The notes under the pieces: generated by a model | The model's input: the letters and a program-made list of their open reading frames with translations, nothing else | Databases searched by the model: none | Told to the model about the DNA's origin: nothing | Part shown: positions 1 to 8,791 of the stretch, one piece after another | Numbering within the stretch: position 1 is the stretch's first letter | Layout: every line of letters starts with the position of its first letter | Translations under genes and position numbers: made by a program | Assembly (NCBI RefSeq): GCF_943373825.1 | Contig: NZ_CALSBP010000002.1 | Location: 2,965,501-3,029,500, forward strand | Source of the DNA: Aquimarina spinulae | GTDB taxonomy: Bacteria > Bacteroidota > Bacteroidia > Flavobacteriales > Flavobacteriaceae | DNA length: 64,000 nt | Direction of reading: 5' to 3'

Positions 1-1
1 T

Positions 2-400
2 GTGTCAGAACAAAGAATGGGAGTAATACTTAGTATATTTACTGTTATGGCATTGCTTATAGCATGTCTTGGGTTGTTTGGTCTGGCTGCTTTTACGGCA
101 GAGCAACGTATCAAAGAATTAAGTATTAGAAAAGTACTGGGTGCCAAGGTATCAGAATTAGCTTTTTTGTTCTCTTCAGAATTTACAAAACTGGTTCTTA
201 TTTCTATTATTCTTGCTTCACCTATTGCATACTTTTTGGTGGATGAGTGGCTCAAAGATTTTGCGTATAGGACTCCAATAGATAGTTGGGTGTTTATTGT
301 GGCAGCGATAAGTGCACTTGTAATTACGTTGGTAACAGTAAGTTTTCAAACCATTAAAGCAGCATCAACAAATCCTGTGAAAAATTTAAGGACAGAATAG
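2..400 (+). CDS. FtsX/MacB-like ABC transporter permease, C-terminal part (5' end outside window)
   Basis: Only the last ~132 residues are inside the window; the frame is open at the left edge and the GTG at position 2 is probably internal. Three hydrophobic segments (about residues 7-30, 58-80 and 93-116) separated by the sequence ELSIRKVLGAK match the C-terminal domain of FtsX/MacB permeases, where 'iREIGIRKalGA' is a family hallmark. Such permeases work with a LolD/MacB-type ATPase in mechanotransmission or export of lipoproteins, peptides or drugs. The ATPase gene beginning at 653 is the likely partner, although a strong hairpin lies between them. Confidence 0.85.
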   Translation: MSEQRMGVILSIFTVMALLIACLGLFGLAAFTAEQRIKELSIRKVLGAKVSELAFLFSSEFTKLVLISIILASPIAYFLVDEWLKDFAYRTPIDSWVFIVAAISALVITLVTVSFQTIKAASTNPVKNLRTE

Positions 401-410
401 AATTATTTAT

Positions 411-441
411 GACCTCACAGGTCTCAAAGACCTGTGAGGTC
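411..441. terminator. Perfect 14-bp hairpin, terminator or REP-like repeat
   Basis: GACCTCACAGGTCT and its exact reverse complement are separated by CAA and followed by TATTTT. It lies 10 bp after the permease stop codon and could end that transcript. Very similar 'acctcacaggt' hairpins occur repeatedly between genes in flavobacterial genomes (from memory, not checked here), so it may be a member of a dispersed palindrome family. Confidence 0.7.
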
Positions 442-652
442 TATTTTAAAAATTAAAAAATAAATCTAATTAAAACCTGGGTATCTAAAAAGAACAATAA
501 AATGTCATGATAGACAGCGCAAAGTATTTCTAACGCCTGATTCTTAAAAAACATAGATTACTTTGTACTTTGTAGAAACGAAAAGCAAGACTTTTTAGAT
601 ACCCTATTTTAAATCCAGATTAAAATATCATAAACAACTAAAAAAATAAAAC

Positions 653-1315
653 ATGTTATTACAACTAAAAAATATATCAAAGTGGGTACACTCAGGAGGA
701 CAGAAAGTGTTCTTACTAAAAGACATTAATTTTTGGGTGAACGAAGGAGATTTTATCTCAATTATGGGGCCCTCTGGTTCAGGAAAATCTACTTTGCTTA
801 ATATCATTGGGATGCTTGATGATTTTAATGAAGGCGAATATACATTTCTGGAAGAAAAAGTACATTCACTTAAAGAAAAACACCGTGCGAACCTATATAA
901 GCAATATATAGGATTTGTATTTCAGGCATATCACCTGATTGATGAATTAACGGTAAAAGAAAACCTTGAGATGCCATTATTATATAAAAAACACAATGCA
1001 TCAGAAAGGAAATCTTTGGTAGCAGATATGTTGGATCGCTTTAATATTGTGGGTAAAAAAGATCTTTTTCCTTCTCAGTTAAGTGGGGGACAACAACAAT
1101 TAGTAGGTGTTGCCAGAGCACTTATTGCTAGTCCAAAACTGATCCTTGCAGATGAACCTACCGGGAATCTTAATTCTAAGCAAGGAGAAGAAATCATGGA
1201 AATTTTTACGCAATTAAATAAAGAAGGAGTAACCATTATACAAGTAACTCACTCAGAAAAAAATATGGAATATGGTTCTCGGGTCATCAATTTATTAGAT
1301 GGTAAAATTGAGTAA
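653..1315 (+). CDS. ABC transporter ATP-binding protein (LolD/MacB type)
   Basis: A 220-residue stand-alone nucleotide-binding domain. Walker A is GPSGSGKS (39-46), the Q-loop Gln is 91, the signature is LSGGQQQ (143-149), Walker B is LILADE (163-168) and the switch His is 200. The length and the TFLEEKVHSL-like insert fit the MacB/LolD/FtsE group that energises FtsX-like permeases, one of which ends just upstream. One oddity is that the residue after LSGGQQQ is Leu150, where the family nearly always has Arg (QQQRVAIARAL). The motif is otherwise intact, so I still expect ATPase activity. An A-rich leader precedes the ATG. Confidence 0.92.
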   Translation: MLLQLKNISKWVHSGGQKVFLLKDINFWVNEGDFISIMGPSGSGKSTLLNIIGMLDDFNEGEYTFLEEKVHSLKEKHRANLYKQYIGFVFQAYHLIDELTVKENLEMPLLYKKHNASERKSLVADMLDRFNIVGKKDLFPSQLSGGQQQLVGVARALIASPKLILADEPTGNLNSKQGEEIMEIFTQLNKEGVTIIQVTHSEKNMEYGSRVINLLDGKIE

Positions 1316-1327
1316 GTATTTTGTTTT

Positions 1328-1368
1328 AATCAAACTTCGATGGTTTTTAAAACCAGCGAAGTCTGATT
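1328..1368. terminator. Hairpin after the ABC ATPase gene
   Basis: A ~20-bp inverted repeat with two mismatches: AATCAAACTTCGATGGTTTT against AAAACCAGCGAAGTCTGATT. It lies 12 bp after the stop codon of the ATPase gene. There is no clean T-run, so it may be a dispersed palindrome acting as a 3' stabiliser rather than a classical terminator. Confidence 0.5.
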
Positions 1369-1458
1369 GATTCTTTAAGATTTCACTGGAAGTAGGGTAT
1401 TTTCAAGAATACCTTCAGTCTATATTTGTTTTCAAATAAACCTGAATAATCAAAAACT

Positions 1459-1977
1459 ATGACTGAACAAAAAGAAATGACATTATCATCGAACTGGACA
1501 ACTCTTAGTATTTACATACAGCTTCTGGCGTGTTTAATAGGTGTCCCTTACATGTTTTTTTTATTTATGCAAAAAGAATTTGATATTGGAATGGTAATTT
1601 TTGGGGCATTTGTTTTAGGGATTACAGCACTAATTATTTGTCAATTTATATATGCATGTGATGCTCGGGTCATAAACGACAAACTGGTATTAAAAAAACA
1701 ATTTAAACCCTCAAAAACGTATTCTTTTGAAAAAATTAGAAATCCACGCTCATTCAGAATAAAAAGGACAAGTTATGTAACAGTAAAAATGGAAAATGAG
1801 GATAAGGTCTTAGAAAAGTATTTGATCATCAATAATCATCACTTGTTATCATTTGAAAATAAAAATGCCAAGCAAGTGCTGATTTCTTTGAAAAACATGC
1901 ATAAACAAATAAATAAGACTATGAACAATACTGATTCAAGTAAAGAGTACTCATCAGAAATGAATAAACAACTTTAA
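1459..1977 (+). CDS. Hypothetical membrane protein with two N-terminal TM helices
   Basis: 172 residues with no family I can name firmly. Two hydrophobic stretches (about 16-38 and 43-67) are followed by a basic, beta-rich cytosolic segment (ARVINDKLVLKKQFKPSKTYSFEKI...). This resembles the bacterial PH-like (bPH) membrane proteins found in many Bacteroidetes, where a short TM hairpin precedes a PH fold; that comparison is inference. The C-terminal ~25 residues are polar and probably disordered. The gene stands alone, and its stop lies 6 bp from the end of the convergent gene on the minus strand. Confidence 0.6.
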   Translation: MTEQKEMTLSSNWTTLSIYIQLLACLIGVPYMFFLFMQKEFDIGMVIFGAFVLGITALIICQFIYACDARVINDKLVLKKQFKPSKTYSFEKIRNPRSFRIKRTSYVTVKMENEDKVLEKYLIINNHHLLSFENKNAKQVLISLKNMHKQINKTMNNTDSSKEYSSEMNKQL

Positions 1978-1983
1978 AAACTA

Positions 1984-3501
1984 TTATTCAGAATCTACTT
2001 CGGGAGCAACTGTAAATTGTTTTATAGCAGAATTTGGTTCTATGATGTTGTATCCTTTCCAGAATTCTGGATTGTATCTGGATAAGTATTCTGGTTTAAT
2101 ATTCTTATTTTCGGTGCTGGCCTTGTAATCAGATTCAGATAATGGGCTAGAGTCAAAAACAACAATCTCGAACTTATTTACATTTGCCATAATCACATCG
2201 AGTGCCAGAGACAGCTCATTTTGCTTACGTCTTCCTTTTACATGTTTATTTTTCTCGATCACTTTTAGAGGACGGTCAAAACCAAATCGATTTCCTCTAC
2301 GCATTTCAAGATATTTCAGGTCGTATTTGTTGTTTTGTCCTTTAGAAAAAATCACTTTATTACGATATAAATTATCCTGAAACATAACTCCCAGGAGTTT
2401 AAAGCTTCTAAGGTTTTTTACATTTTCATAATCGGCTCTAACAATAGCAAAATCCTCAGTATTAACATATAGTGTGCCTTTAAAATCTGCTCTCCATTTT
2501 GGCGAAAAATTAATGATATATACACTGTTATCATCCATATAGGTGTAATCGATAAGTTCGAAATTATATCTGCCTGATTTGTTCAAAAAATTAGACATCA
2601 CATCTTCGTTAAAGAAAAGGCTCGACATCAAACTTTCTAATCCAGATTTTCGATGTTTTAAAAATTCACTCTTGTCGTCTTTTTTCTTTTGATTATCGAT
2701 TTCATCTTTAACAACAGAAGCTTCTTCGGTATTTTCTAGCAGGGAATCGACCTGTACCTTGGTACCAAACAGGCCAGATTTTATTTTAAGGTAAGAATTG
2801 GGTTTTACATTTTTCTTAAATATAGTTTCCATACGTTCGGCTACAGCTTCCATAGATACCCTATTATTTTTGTCATAGAGTTCTGCGGCCTTTATAATAT
2901 GAAGTTTCCTCTTATCGAAATTACCATACAGATCACATAAAATTTCGGTATAATATTCTGCTCTTTTGGGAAGAATAGAGGTTACACTATCGATCAGTTT
3001 TTTATTAAGCTCTTTGATCGTAGATTTTTTAAACTTAACATCAAATTTTTTTACGGTATTAAACTCAGATTCTCTAAAAAACAATCGTCTTTTGGATAAC
3101 CCAAAATTATAATTTTGATCTACTCGTTCTTTAACATTATCAATAATTTCGTCTACGGTTAGATTTTTATTTGAAATAAAAACACCTTTTAACTCTATTG
3201 CTTTGGGTTGGATATAAATGATACTATCGGTTACATTCTTTACCGATACACCTACTTTTTCATACCCCATAGAGGAAATATAGATAGAGTCAATTTTGGC
3301 AAGATCACCATTTAGATTTAGGCTAAATCTTCCTTCTTCGTTAGTGATTACTCCTTGATTTTCTGATAATTGTATGGTAGCATAGGGAATAGGCTCGTTA
3401 GTTTTTTTATCCACTACCTTAGAAGTAATGGTTTGAGCAGTTACCATAGTACCTATGGATAAGAATAAAAATAAAGCCGATACTACCTGATTATAGTTCA
3501 T
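1984..3501 (-). CDS. Exported protein with carboxypeptidase-regulatory-like N-domain
   Basis: 505 residues. Residues 1-22 form a signal peptide (hydrophobic core ALFLFLSIGTMVTA, cleavage before Gln). About residues 24-110 match the CarboxypepD_reg-like beta-sandwich common in Bacteroidetes surface and outer-membrane proteins (KTNEPIPYATIQL, ITNEEGRFSL). The remaining ~390 residues are beta-rich and charged, with no catalytic motif that I recognise. There is no T9SS sorting domain, so a periplasmic or outer-membrane-associated role is likely. It is monocistronic, with a perfect 46-bp palindrome 127 bp upstream of its start. Confidence 0.75.
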   Translation of the reverse strand: MNYNQVVSALFLFLSIGTMVTAQTITSKVVDKKTNEPIPYATIQLSENQGVITNEEGRFSLNLNGDLAKIDSIYISSMGYEKVGVSVKNVTDSIIYIQPKAIELKGVFISNKNLTVDEIIDNVKERVDQNYNFGLSKRRLFFRESEFNTVKKFDVKFKKSTIKELNKKLIDSVTSILPKRAEYYTEILCDLYGNFDKRKLHIIKAAELYDKNNRVSMEAVAERMETIFKKNVKPNSYLKIKSGLFGTKVQVDSLLENTEEASVVKDEIDNQKKKDDKSEFLKHRKSGLESLMSSLFFNEDVMSNFLNKSGRYNFELIDYTYMDDNSVYIINFSPKWRADFKGTLYVNTEDFAIVRADYENVKNLRSFKLLGVMFQDNLYRNKVIFSKGQNNKYDLKYLEMRRGNRFGFDRPLKVIEKNKHVKGRRKQNELSLALDVIMANVNKFEIVVFDSSPLSESDYKASTENKNIKPEYLSRYNPEFWKGYNIIEPNSAIKQFTVAPEVDSE

Positions 3502-3628
3502 AATTTGATATTTAGATCAATAAAGTTCCTATATATAAGACGCTATGTTGGAGTATAAAGTTGCCTGATACATCCAACAAAAGGAAGACTGAAACAAGAA
3601 CCATTTGTTACAAAGGAATTTACAAATT

Positions 3629-3674
3629 AAAAAAATCACAATCAAGATACTAGTATCTTGATTGTGATTTTTTT
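3629..3674. terminator. 46-bp perfect palindrome with A7/T7 ends
   Basis: The arms are AAAAAAATCACAATCAAGATACT and its exact complement, giving U-runs in both directions. The first ~19 bases resemble the arm of the hairpin at 3944 (AAAAAAATCACGATCAAGA), so the two may be copies of one element. Confidence 0.65.
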
Positions 3675-3879
3675 AAGTATTGAAATATACTCTTAAGTGG
3701 AGATATTTGTTGCAATGCCTTAAAAGCCTGTATAGTATGGGTTATATCAATCATCTTTATATCCTGAATACTATAATTCTTAAAAAAATGACAAGCTTAA
3801 TTTGCATAATTTACGGTTTTACCGTAAATTTATGGTGTCAAAATTGTAAAGTCAAAGGGAGGACTTGGAGTAAACACAA

Positions 3880-3909
3880 AAATGATGCAGTATATACTGC
3901 ATCATTTTT
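3880..3909 (+). terminator. Hairpin followed by T7 on the plus strand
   Basis: AAATGATGCAG and its complement flank TATA-rich sequence, followed by a run of seven T on the plus strand. This is typical of an intrinsic terminator reading left to right, but no plus-strand gene ends here. Confidence 0.55.
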
Positions 3910-3943
3910 TTATGTAAATATAAAGCAATAGGTGATCTCAAAT

Positions 3944-3984
3944 AAAAAAATCACGATCAAGACAGCGCTTCCAGATCGTGATTT
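3944..3984 (-). terminator. Terminator of the permease/aminopeptidase gene
   Basis: Read on the minus strand: AAAATCACGATC, a 15-nt loop, GATCGTGATTTTTTT. It starts 21 bp beyond the stop codon of the gene at 4006-7608. Confidence 0.8.
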
Positions 3985-4005
3985 TAAATGGCATATAGAT
4001 TAAGA

Positions 4006-7000
4006 TTACTCTTCTTCTATAGGCCTTAAGTTATCTCCAGAATTTCTGTCGATTAATTTATTATAAGGATCAATACCTGCTTTTATCGGTTTTTTATCGG
4101 TAACAATAGTAAACGTGTTTTCACCGGGTTGTAACCATTTTCGTTCTAAATAATACGGAGTTTTAAGGGGTACTTCTTGTTCGTCAATACTATCTTCGCC
4201 AAATAATCCGACCTCGATGTAATTGGTAGTGTCATCCGTACGTTCTTCTTTGCCAGTATTATCATAGTAGATTTTTTTTGAATCTACTGTAAAAGTGGTT
4301 TCATATGTACCGTTATCCAGTGCTTTGGTCTTAGCACTAGTAACACGATTTTCATAAAGTACTATTTTTGTAAACCCATCTTCTACAGCGTATTTTAAAG
4401 AATCTGGAGCTATTTTATAAATGGCTTCATATAGATTTTCTGAAGTAGGATACACTCCTTTTTCATACTCTCTATACTCATTAAGAAAACCTTTAAGAGC
4501 TTTATTCACGTTGTCTTCACCCAGAAGATCCTGAAGTTCGTACATCACCATAGATCCTTTTTCATACCAGATATGTGGTCCTGTTTCTACATTTATTAAA
4601 GATCGTTCTGGCTTAAAACTAAACGCTCTGCTTTGTAAATACCGATCTAAAGAATATTTAAGAAAGTTTTTGATTCCGTTTTCACCATATTCATGCTTCA
4701 TGGTCATAAGTGAGGAATATTCTGCCAAAGTCTCAGATATAATATTGGCACCAGATGTTTTACTAGGAGTAACTAGATGACCCCACCATTGGTGTGCTAC
4801 CTCGTGAGTGGTCACTCTAAATGCATAATTAAAATCTTCGGATTTATCAAAATTAGCGGCAAACCCAAAATCTTCAGAATAGGGGATAGTCGTTACAAAA
4901 GACTGAGCAAATGTCGAATGCGCAGGAAATTCAACGATCCTGATTACCGAGTTGGGATACTCATAAAAATTGGTTGAGCAGTAGTCTAACGCTACTTTAA
5001 CCCCTTTGATAAAATGCTCCAGGTTGCGCTTGTGTTTTGGAGAGTGGTAAATCTCGATATCCACTTTTTTTCCACTTGGTGCAGTCCAACTGGATTTTTC
5101 TACATCATATCTCGCCGATACTACATTAAAAAACAGATCGGTCTTTGATTCTAAGGCATAATGATAATAAGCTCTGTTATTTTCTTGCCATTGTTTTACC
5201 AATTTACCAGGAGCCAGAGCAGTTTGATCTACAGACGTACTAAGTATAGCTTCAAAATTAATGTAATTGGCATCTTCATTAAACAGATTTTTCTTTAGCG
5301 CCAGGCTGTCCGTTCGAGGTGGGTATAGATAATCGAGTTTTTCTAGCCCGTGTTTTACACGCACTCCATTTTCGACCAGGCTTCGCTCATAATGAAATCT
5401 CGGGAATATAGTATTATTAAGAAAGGATCCATTATGCAATATTTCGGTCTCCATACGATTGGTGAAACCTTTGGTTTCTGAAAATACTTCTATGGTAAGA
5501 TTAGCTTTCTCATTAGGCTGCATTGCTTTAGGAAGCTTATAAAAATACATCCTGTATACAGAATCTGTAACCACAGGCGAGAGGGTAGTACCATTATAAA
5601 TCACTTTTTTCAGGCTGGTATGAGAACCCGGGTATTGAACCTCTAGCAATAAGGTGTCTATAGGAGAATCATAATTGTTTATGATTTTGAAATCTCCTTT
5701 GGCCTTTATATTACGGTCTTCAGGAAAAATATCGATATATGCTTTTAGATCGGTTACTTGCGGATGAGCCTGGCCAATATACTTTTCATATTTTTTTTCG
5801 GCATCTGCATTGATTTTTTCCAAGTGGTTGCCGGCAACCATTGTGTTAAGTACATTAAGGTTATAGTAACTATACCCGGCAACTGCGATAAAAGCCATTA
5901 CGGTAACTACAAATACTCCAATGGTTTTGGGGGTGAACCTTTGTTTGGCCAACGATAACCGCTCTTTGGCCGTAGCAAAAAAACCTCGAGTCCAGAATAC
6001 TTTTCCTATGATCATCAAGATCGTAGTACATAGAATCCAATACATATTTAACCAGGTGATTCCTGTAAGATAATGGCCAAAACCATTAAGATCACTTAGA
6101 AAAATTGGTGTAGTACCAGTAAACATATACATAGGATTGGTACTTTTAAAAGCAAGCGCTACCAAAAGAGGTAATCCAAAATAGATGATAATAACTATAA
6201 AATGACCTAAAAACTTATTATTTACCAGTACATGTACAAAGAAAGAAAGTAAGATGGTCATTAAAAAACCAGGAAATACCAAAGCAAAATTATAGATAAA
6301 ATACATCCCCAGATCATACTGAAAATACCCGTTAAAAGTTTGAAAGAAAATACCAATGATGATATTTACAATCGTAAGAACAAAAGCGATACCAATAAGC
6401 GATATTATTTTTGAAAAATATAAACTAGAATCACTAATAGGTAAGGCATCATAAAAAACAAAGGTCTTATTTTTTCTTGTTCTGTGAACAGCTTCTCCCG
6501 AATAGATAACCAGTATTATAATAGAAAAAAAAGAAATAACACCATTGATATACATTACAACATATCGGGTTAATGGTAAATTCGGAGTTCCGTAAGTTTC
6601 ATTAAGATTGTAAATACTGAACACAGAAAAGATGACTCCTATAATCATTAGAATAATAAAAACAGGACTTTTAAAAATAGATAAAAATTCAATTTTACTA
6701 AGAGAAAAAAGATTGTTCCACTCTGTTTTTTTGGTAAAAACTTGGGTTATAGACGTGATTAGTGAAGGTGTATACTCACCGTTTTCTATTTTATTTCCTT
6801 TTTTACCAGAAAGTAAAAATTTCTTATAGTCGAATCTGAAAAGAGTAATGAGAAAGAATAGTAAGCCTATGGCTAACCAGAACATTCTATTTAATAAAAA
6901 GCTACCATATATTGGTAGTTGGTTTGTATTCAACTCATTAATTGACCAGTATTTCTTAACAAAAGTAAAAGCTCTGTTTCCAAAAGGATCTAGATAAGGT

Positions 7001-7608
7001 GTTAACCATTGGTTGTCGAGACTGGATACAAAATCTCCCGAAATACTATATAATAAAAACAAGCAAATTCCGCCTAGATAGATAATAGGCATTTTCTTAA
7101 AAAAGGCCATTAAGCAAAAAAACAAAGAGCCAATTACTAATGCATTAATTTGTAGTAAGAATATAAAAGGTAAAAGGTATGACGACAGGTTAAAATCGGT
7201 ATAATTTCCGTAATCGGCACGTGCCAGATACTCACCAAAGCCAAACCCTATCATGGTACCTAATACAACAGATAGATTGAGTAAAGTAACCATAGCATAG
7301 CTACCCAAAAACCGACCTAAAACATAAGATTTTTGAGTAATCGGAAACGTAAAATACGTTTGTGCTGTTTTATGATCTTTATCTCTAAAAATGGGAACTC
7401 CCATAATCGCAGCATAAAAGAAAATACAGATAACCGATATAGGCCCCATGGTCTCTGCTATCGTATTGGGGCTATTGACAAATTGAGCAGTTACCGATTT
7501 TTCAAAAACAGACATTAAAATGGCTATCGTAAACCCTAGAGCAACATATATCCAGGTAGCAGGTCGTTTTAAACGGTACTTTAGTTCGAATAAGAATATT
7601 TCTATCAT
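4006..7608 (-). CDS. ABC-2 type permease fused to an M1-family zinc aminopeptidase
   Basis: 1200 residues. The N-terminal ~590 residues hold two blocks of about six TM helices each, consistent with a duplicated ABC-2 permease. The C-terminal half (about 620-1200) is an exported gluzincin with HEVAHQWWGH at 935-944: zinc ligands H935 and H939 and catalytic E936. The third ligand is probably E959 in ISETLAEY, one residue further away than in classical M1 enzymes, a spacing I recall for this Bacteroidetes fusion family. The ATPase gene upstream overlaps it by 4 bp, so the two form one transporter. The peptidase probably faces the periplasm. Substrate unknown; coupling of export to peptide trimming is inference. 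Confidence 0.88.
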   Translation of the reverse strand: MIEIFLFELKYRLKRPATWIYVALGFTIAILMSVFEKSVTAQFVNSPNTIAETMGPISVICIFFYAAIMGVPIFRDKDHKTAQTYFTFPITQKSYVLGRFLGSYAMVTLLNLSVVLGTMIGFGFGEYLARADYGNYTDFNLSSYLLPFIFLLQINALVIGSLFFCLMAFFKKMPIIYLGGICLFLLYSISGDFVSSLDNQWLTPYLDPFGNRAFTFVKKYWSINELNTNQLPIYGSFLLNRMFWLAIGLLFFLITLFRFDYKKFLLSGKKGNKIENGEYTPSLITSITQVFTKKTEWNNLFSLSKIEFLSIFKSPVFIILMIIGVIFSVFSIYNLNETYGTPNLPLTRYVVMYINGVISFFSIIILVIYSGEAVHRTRKNKTFVFYDALPISDSSLYFSKIISLIGIAFVLTIVNIIIGIFFQTFNGYFQYDLGMYFIYNFALVFPGFLMTILLSFFVHVLVNNKFLGHFIVIIIYFGLPLLVALAFKSTNPMYMFTGTTPIFLSDLNGFGHYLTGITWLNMYWILCTTILMIIGKVFWTRGFFATAKERLSLAKQRFTPKTIGVFVVTVMAFIAVAGYSYYNLNVLNTMVAGNHLEKINADAEKKYEKYIGQAHPQVTDLKAYIDIFPEDRNIKAKGDFKIINNYDSPIDTLLLEVQYPGSHTSLKKVIYNGTTLSPVVTDSVYRMYFYKLPKAMQPNEKANLTIEVFSETKGFTNRMETEILHNGSFLNNTIFPRFHYERSLVENGVRVKHGLEKLDYLYPPRTDSLALKKNLFNEDANYINFEAILSTSVDQTALAPGKLVKQWQENNRAYYHYALESKTDLFFNVVSARYDVEKSSWTAPSGKKVDIEIYHSPKHKRNLEHFIKGVKVALDYCSTNFYEYPNSVIRIVEFPAHSTFAQSFVTTIPYSEDFGFAANFDKSEDFNYAFRVTTHEVAHQWWGHLVTPSKTSGANIISETLAEYSSLMTMKHEYGENGIKNFLKYSLDRYLQSRAFSFKPERSLINVETGPHIWYEKGSMVMYELQDLLGEDNVNKALKGFLNEYREYEKGVYPTSENLYEAIYKIAPDSLKYAVEDGFTKIVLYENRVTSAKTKALDNGTYETTFTVDSKKIYYDNTGKEERTDDTTNYIEVGLFGEDSIDEQEVPLKTPYYLERKWLQPGENTFTIVTDKKPIKAGIDPYNKLIDRNSGDNLRPIEEE

Positions 7609-8489
7609 ATTGTTGCCTCCTGTTCTTTTCTGTTAATACAGTAGAAATAGAAATCTTCTAAGTCATTATTTACCGCTTCAAATTCTTCTCCTGGATTAGC
7701 ATCACTATATACATTTACATAAAATTGCCCGCCTCTTAGGTAATTCGATAGCACAGTAAATTCATTTTCAAAAGCCTCTAATTCAGATTTGTCGATATGT
7801 TTTCTGTATACTTTTCCATTTAGAGTATCAGACAATGTTTGCGGATTACCTTGTACCAATATTTTACCTTCATTAAATACAGCCATATTTTGACATAGGT
7901 TGGTTACATCGTCTACAATATGTGTGCTCAAAATAACAACAGCATTCTCACCTAACTCACTTAATAGATTATGAAAACGGTTACGCTCCAGGGGATCCAA
8001 TCCCGCCGTAGGCTCATCAACAATAATTAGTTTAGGGTTCCCTAAAAGAGCTTGAGCAATACCAAAACGCTGTCTCATTCCTCCCGAAAAATCACCCAGA
8101 TTGCGATTTCTAAACTTATATAGATTTACTTTATTTAGTAAATCTGCAACATAACCTTTACGTTCCTGGCTATTGGTAATACCTTTTACCTTTGCAATAT
8201 GATTAAGCATCATTTCTGCAGAAACCTTTGGGTAAACGCCAAAATCCTGAGGCAGATATCCTAATACTTTTCTTAATTCCCCCGGTTGTTTAAACACATC
8301 AATTCCATCAAAATCAATAGTTCCCAAATCTGCTAGTTGTAATGTAGCGATAGTTCTCATTAATGTTGATTTCCCTGCACCATTGGGGCCTAACAGGCCA
8401 AACATTCCTTTCTCCAAAGTGAGATTAACATCATTTAATGCTTGTGTCCCATTGGGATACGTTTTATTAAGATTCTTTATGGTAAGCAT
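7605..8489 (-). CDS. ABC transporter ATP-binding protein (ABC-2 exporter type)
   Basis: 294 residues. Walker A is GPNGAGKS (34-41), the signature FSGGMRQ (134-140), Walker B LIIVDE (154-159), and the H-loop His lies in LSTHIVDD. The signature form and the ~75-residue C-terminal extension are typical of ATPases partnering ABC-2 (CcmA/NatA-like) permeases. The stop codon overlaps the start of the permease-aminopeptidase gene by 4 bp, so the pair is translationally coupled. It is transcribed divergently from hemB. Confidence 0.92.
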   Translation of the reverse strand: MLTIKNLNKTYPNGTQALNDVNLTLEKGMFGLLGPNGAGKSTLMRTIATLQLADLGTIDFDGIDVFKQPGELRKVLGYLPQDFGVYPKVSAEMMLNHIAKVKGITNSQERKGYVADLLNKVNLYKFRNRNLGDFSGGMRQRFGIAQALLGNPKLIIVDEPTAGLDPLERNRFHNLLSELGENAVVILSTHIVDDVTNLCQNMAVFNEGKILVQGNPQTLSDTLNGKVYRKHIDKSELEAFENEFTVLSNYLRGGQFYVNVYSDANPGEEFEAVNNDLEDFYFYCINRKEQEATI

Positions 8490-8791
8490 ATTTACAAGTT
8501 TGCCAGTTAAATTATTAAACTCTTTCTGTCCTGTTCTATTTATTGCAAATTTATCACTTTGCTACTTAATTATTTTATAACCTCTTTATTAGGAGATTAT
8601 GGTTATTCTACTTAATAACAAAGAATAAAAGTCAGGACGAATTCATTTCAATATTAGTAATCTTTGTTAAGATTTTGTTACATGATTTGATATATTTTTA
8701 AGTAAAATTACCTTTAGGTACCAAATTATTAATGATCGGTTAGTAATAGATATATGAGTATCTTTACAGGATTAAATTTTTACAGTTAAGA
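8490..8791. other. Divergent promoter region between ABC operon and hemB
   Basis: 302 bp of AT-rich DNA with no open reading frame of note. It must hold start signals for both flanking transcripts. A good Bacteroidetes-type promoter is visible for hemB; I see no clear one for the ABC operon. Confidence 0.6.
8686..8717 (+). promoter_or_regulatory. Likely hemB promoter (Bacteroidetes sigma-A type)
   Basis: TTTG at 8686-8689, then 19 bp, then TACCTTTA at 8709-8716, close to the Bacteroidetes consensus TTTG-N19-TAnnTTTG. It predicts a 5' leader of about 65-70 nt before the hemB ATG. Confidence 0.5.

Larger units (their letters stand above)
3502..4005. other. 504-bp intergenic region with four hairpins, possible small RNA
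   Basis: No convincing protein gene: a nominal 83-codon frame at 3680-3931 runs straight through a terminator-like hairpin. The region holds a perfect 46-bp palindrome (3629-3674), a 9-bp stem with TTT loop (3809-3829), a palindrome followed by T7 on the plus strand (3880-3909), and the terminator of the downstream minus-strand gene (3944-3984). The plus-strand hairpin followed by T7 has no annotated gene to serve, which points to a short untranslated transcript at about 3800-3910. Confidence 0.45.

Noticed and set aside
3680..3931. 83-codon plus-strand frame
   Set aside because: It runs through a palindrome with T7, has no recognisable protein features and sits in a hairpin-rich gap; more likely non-coding.
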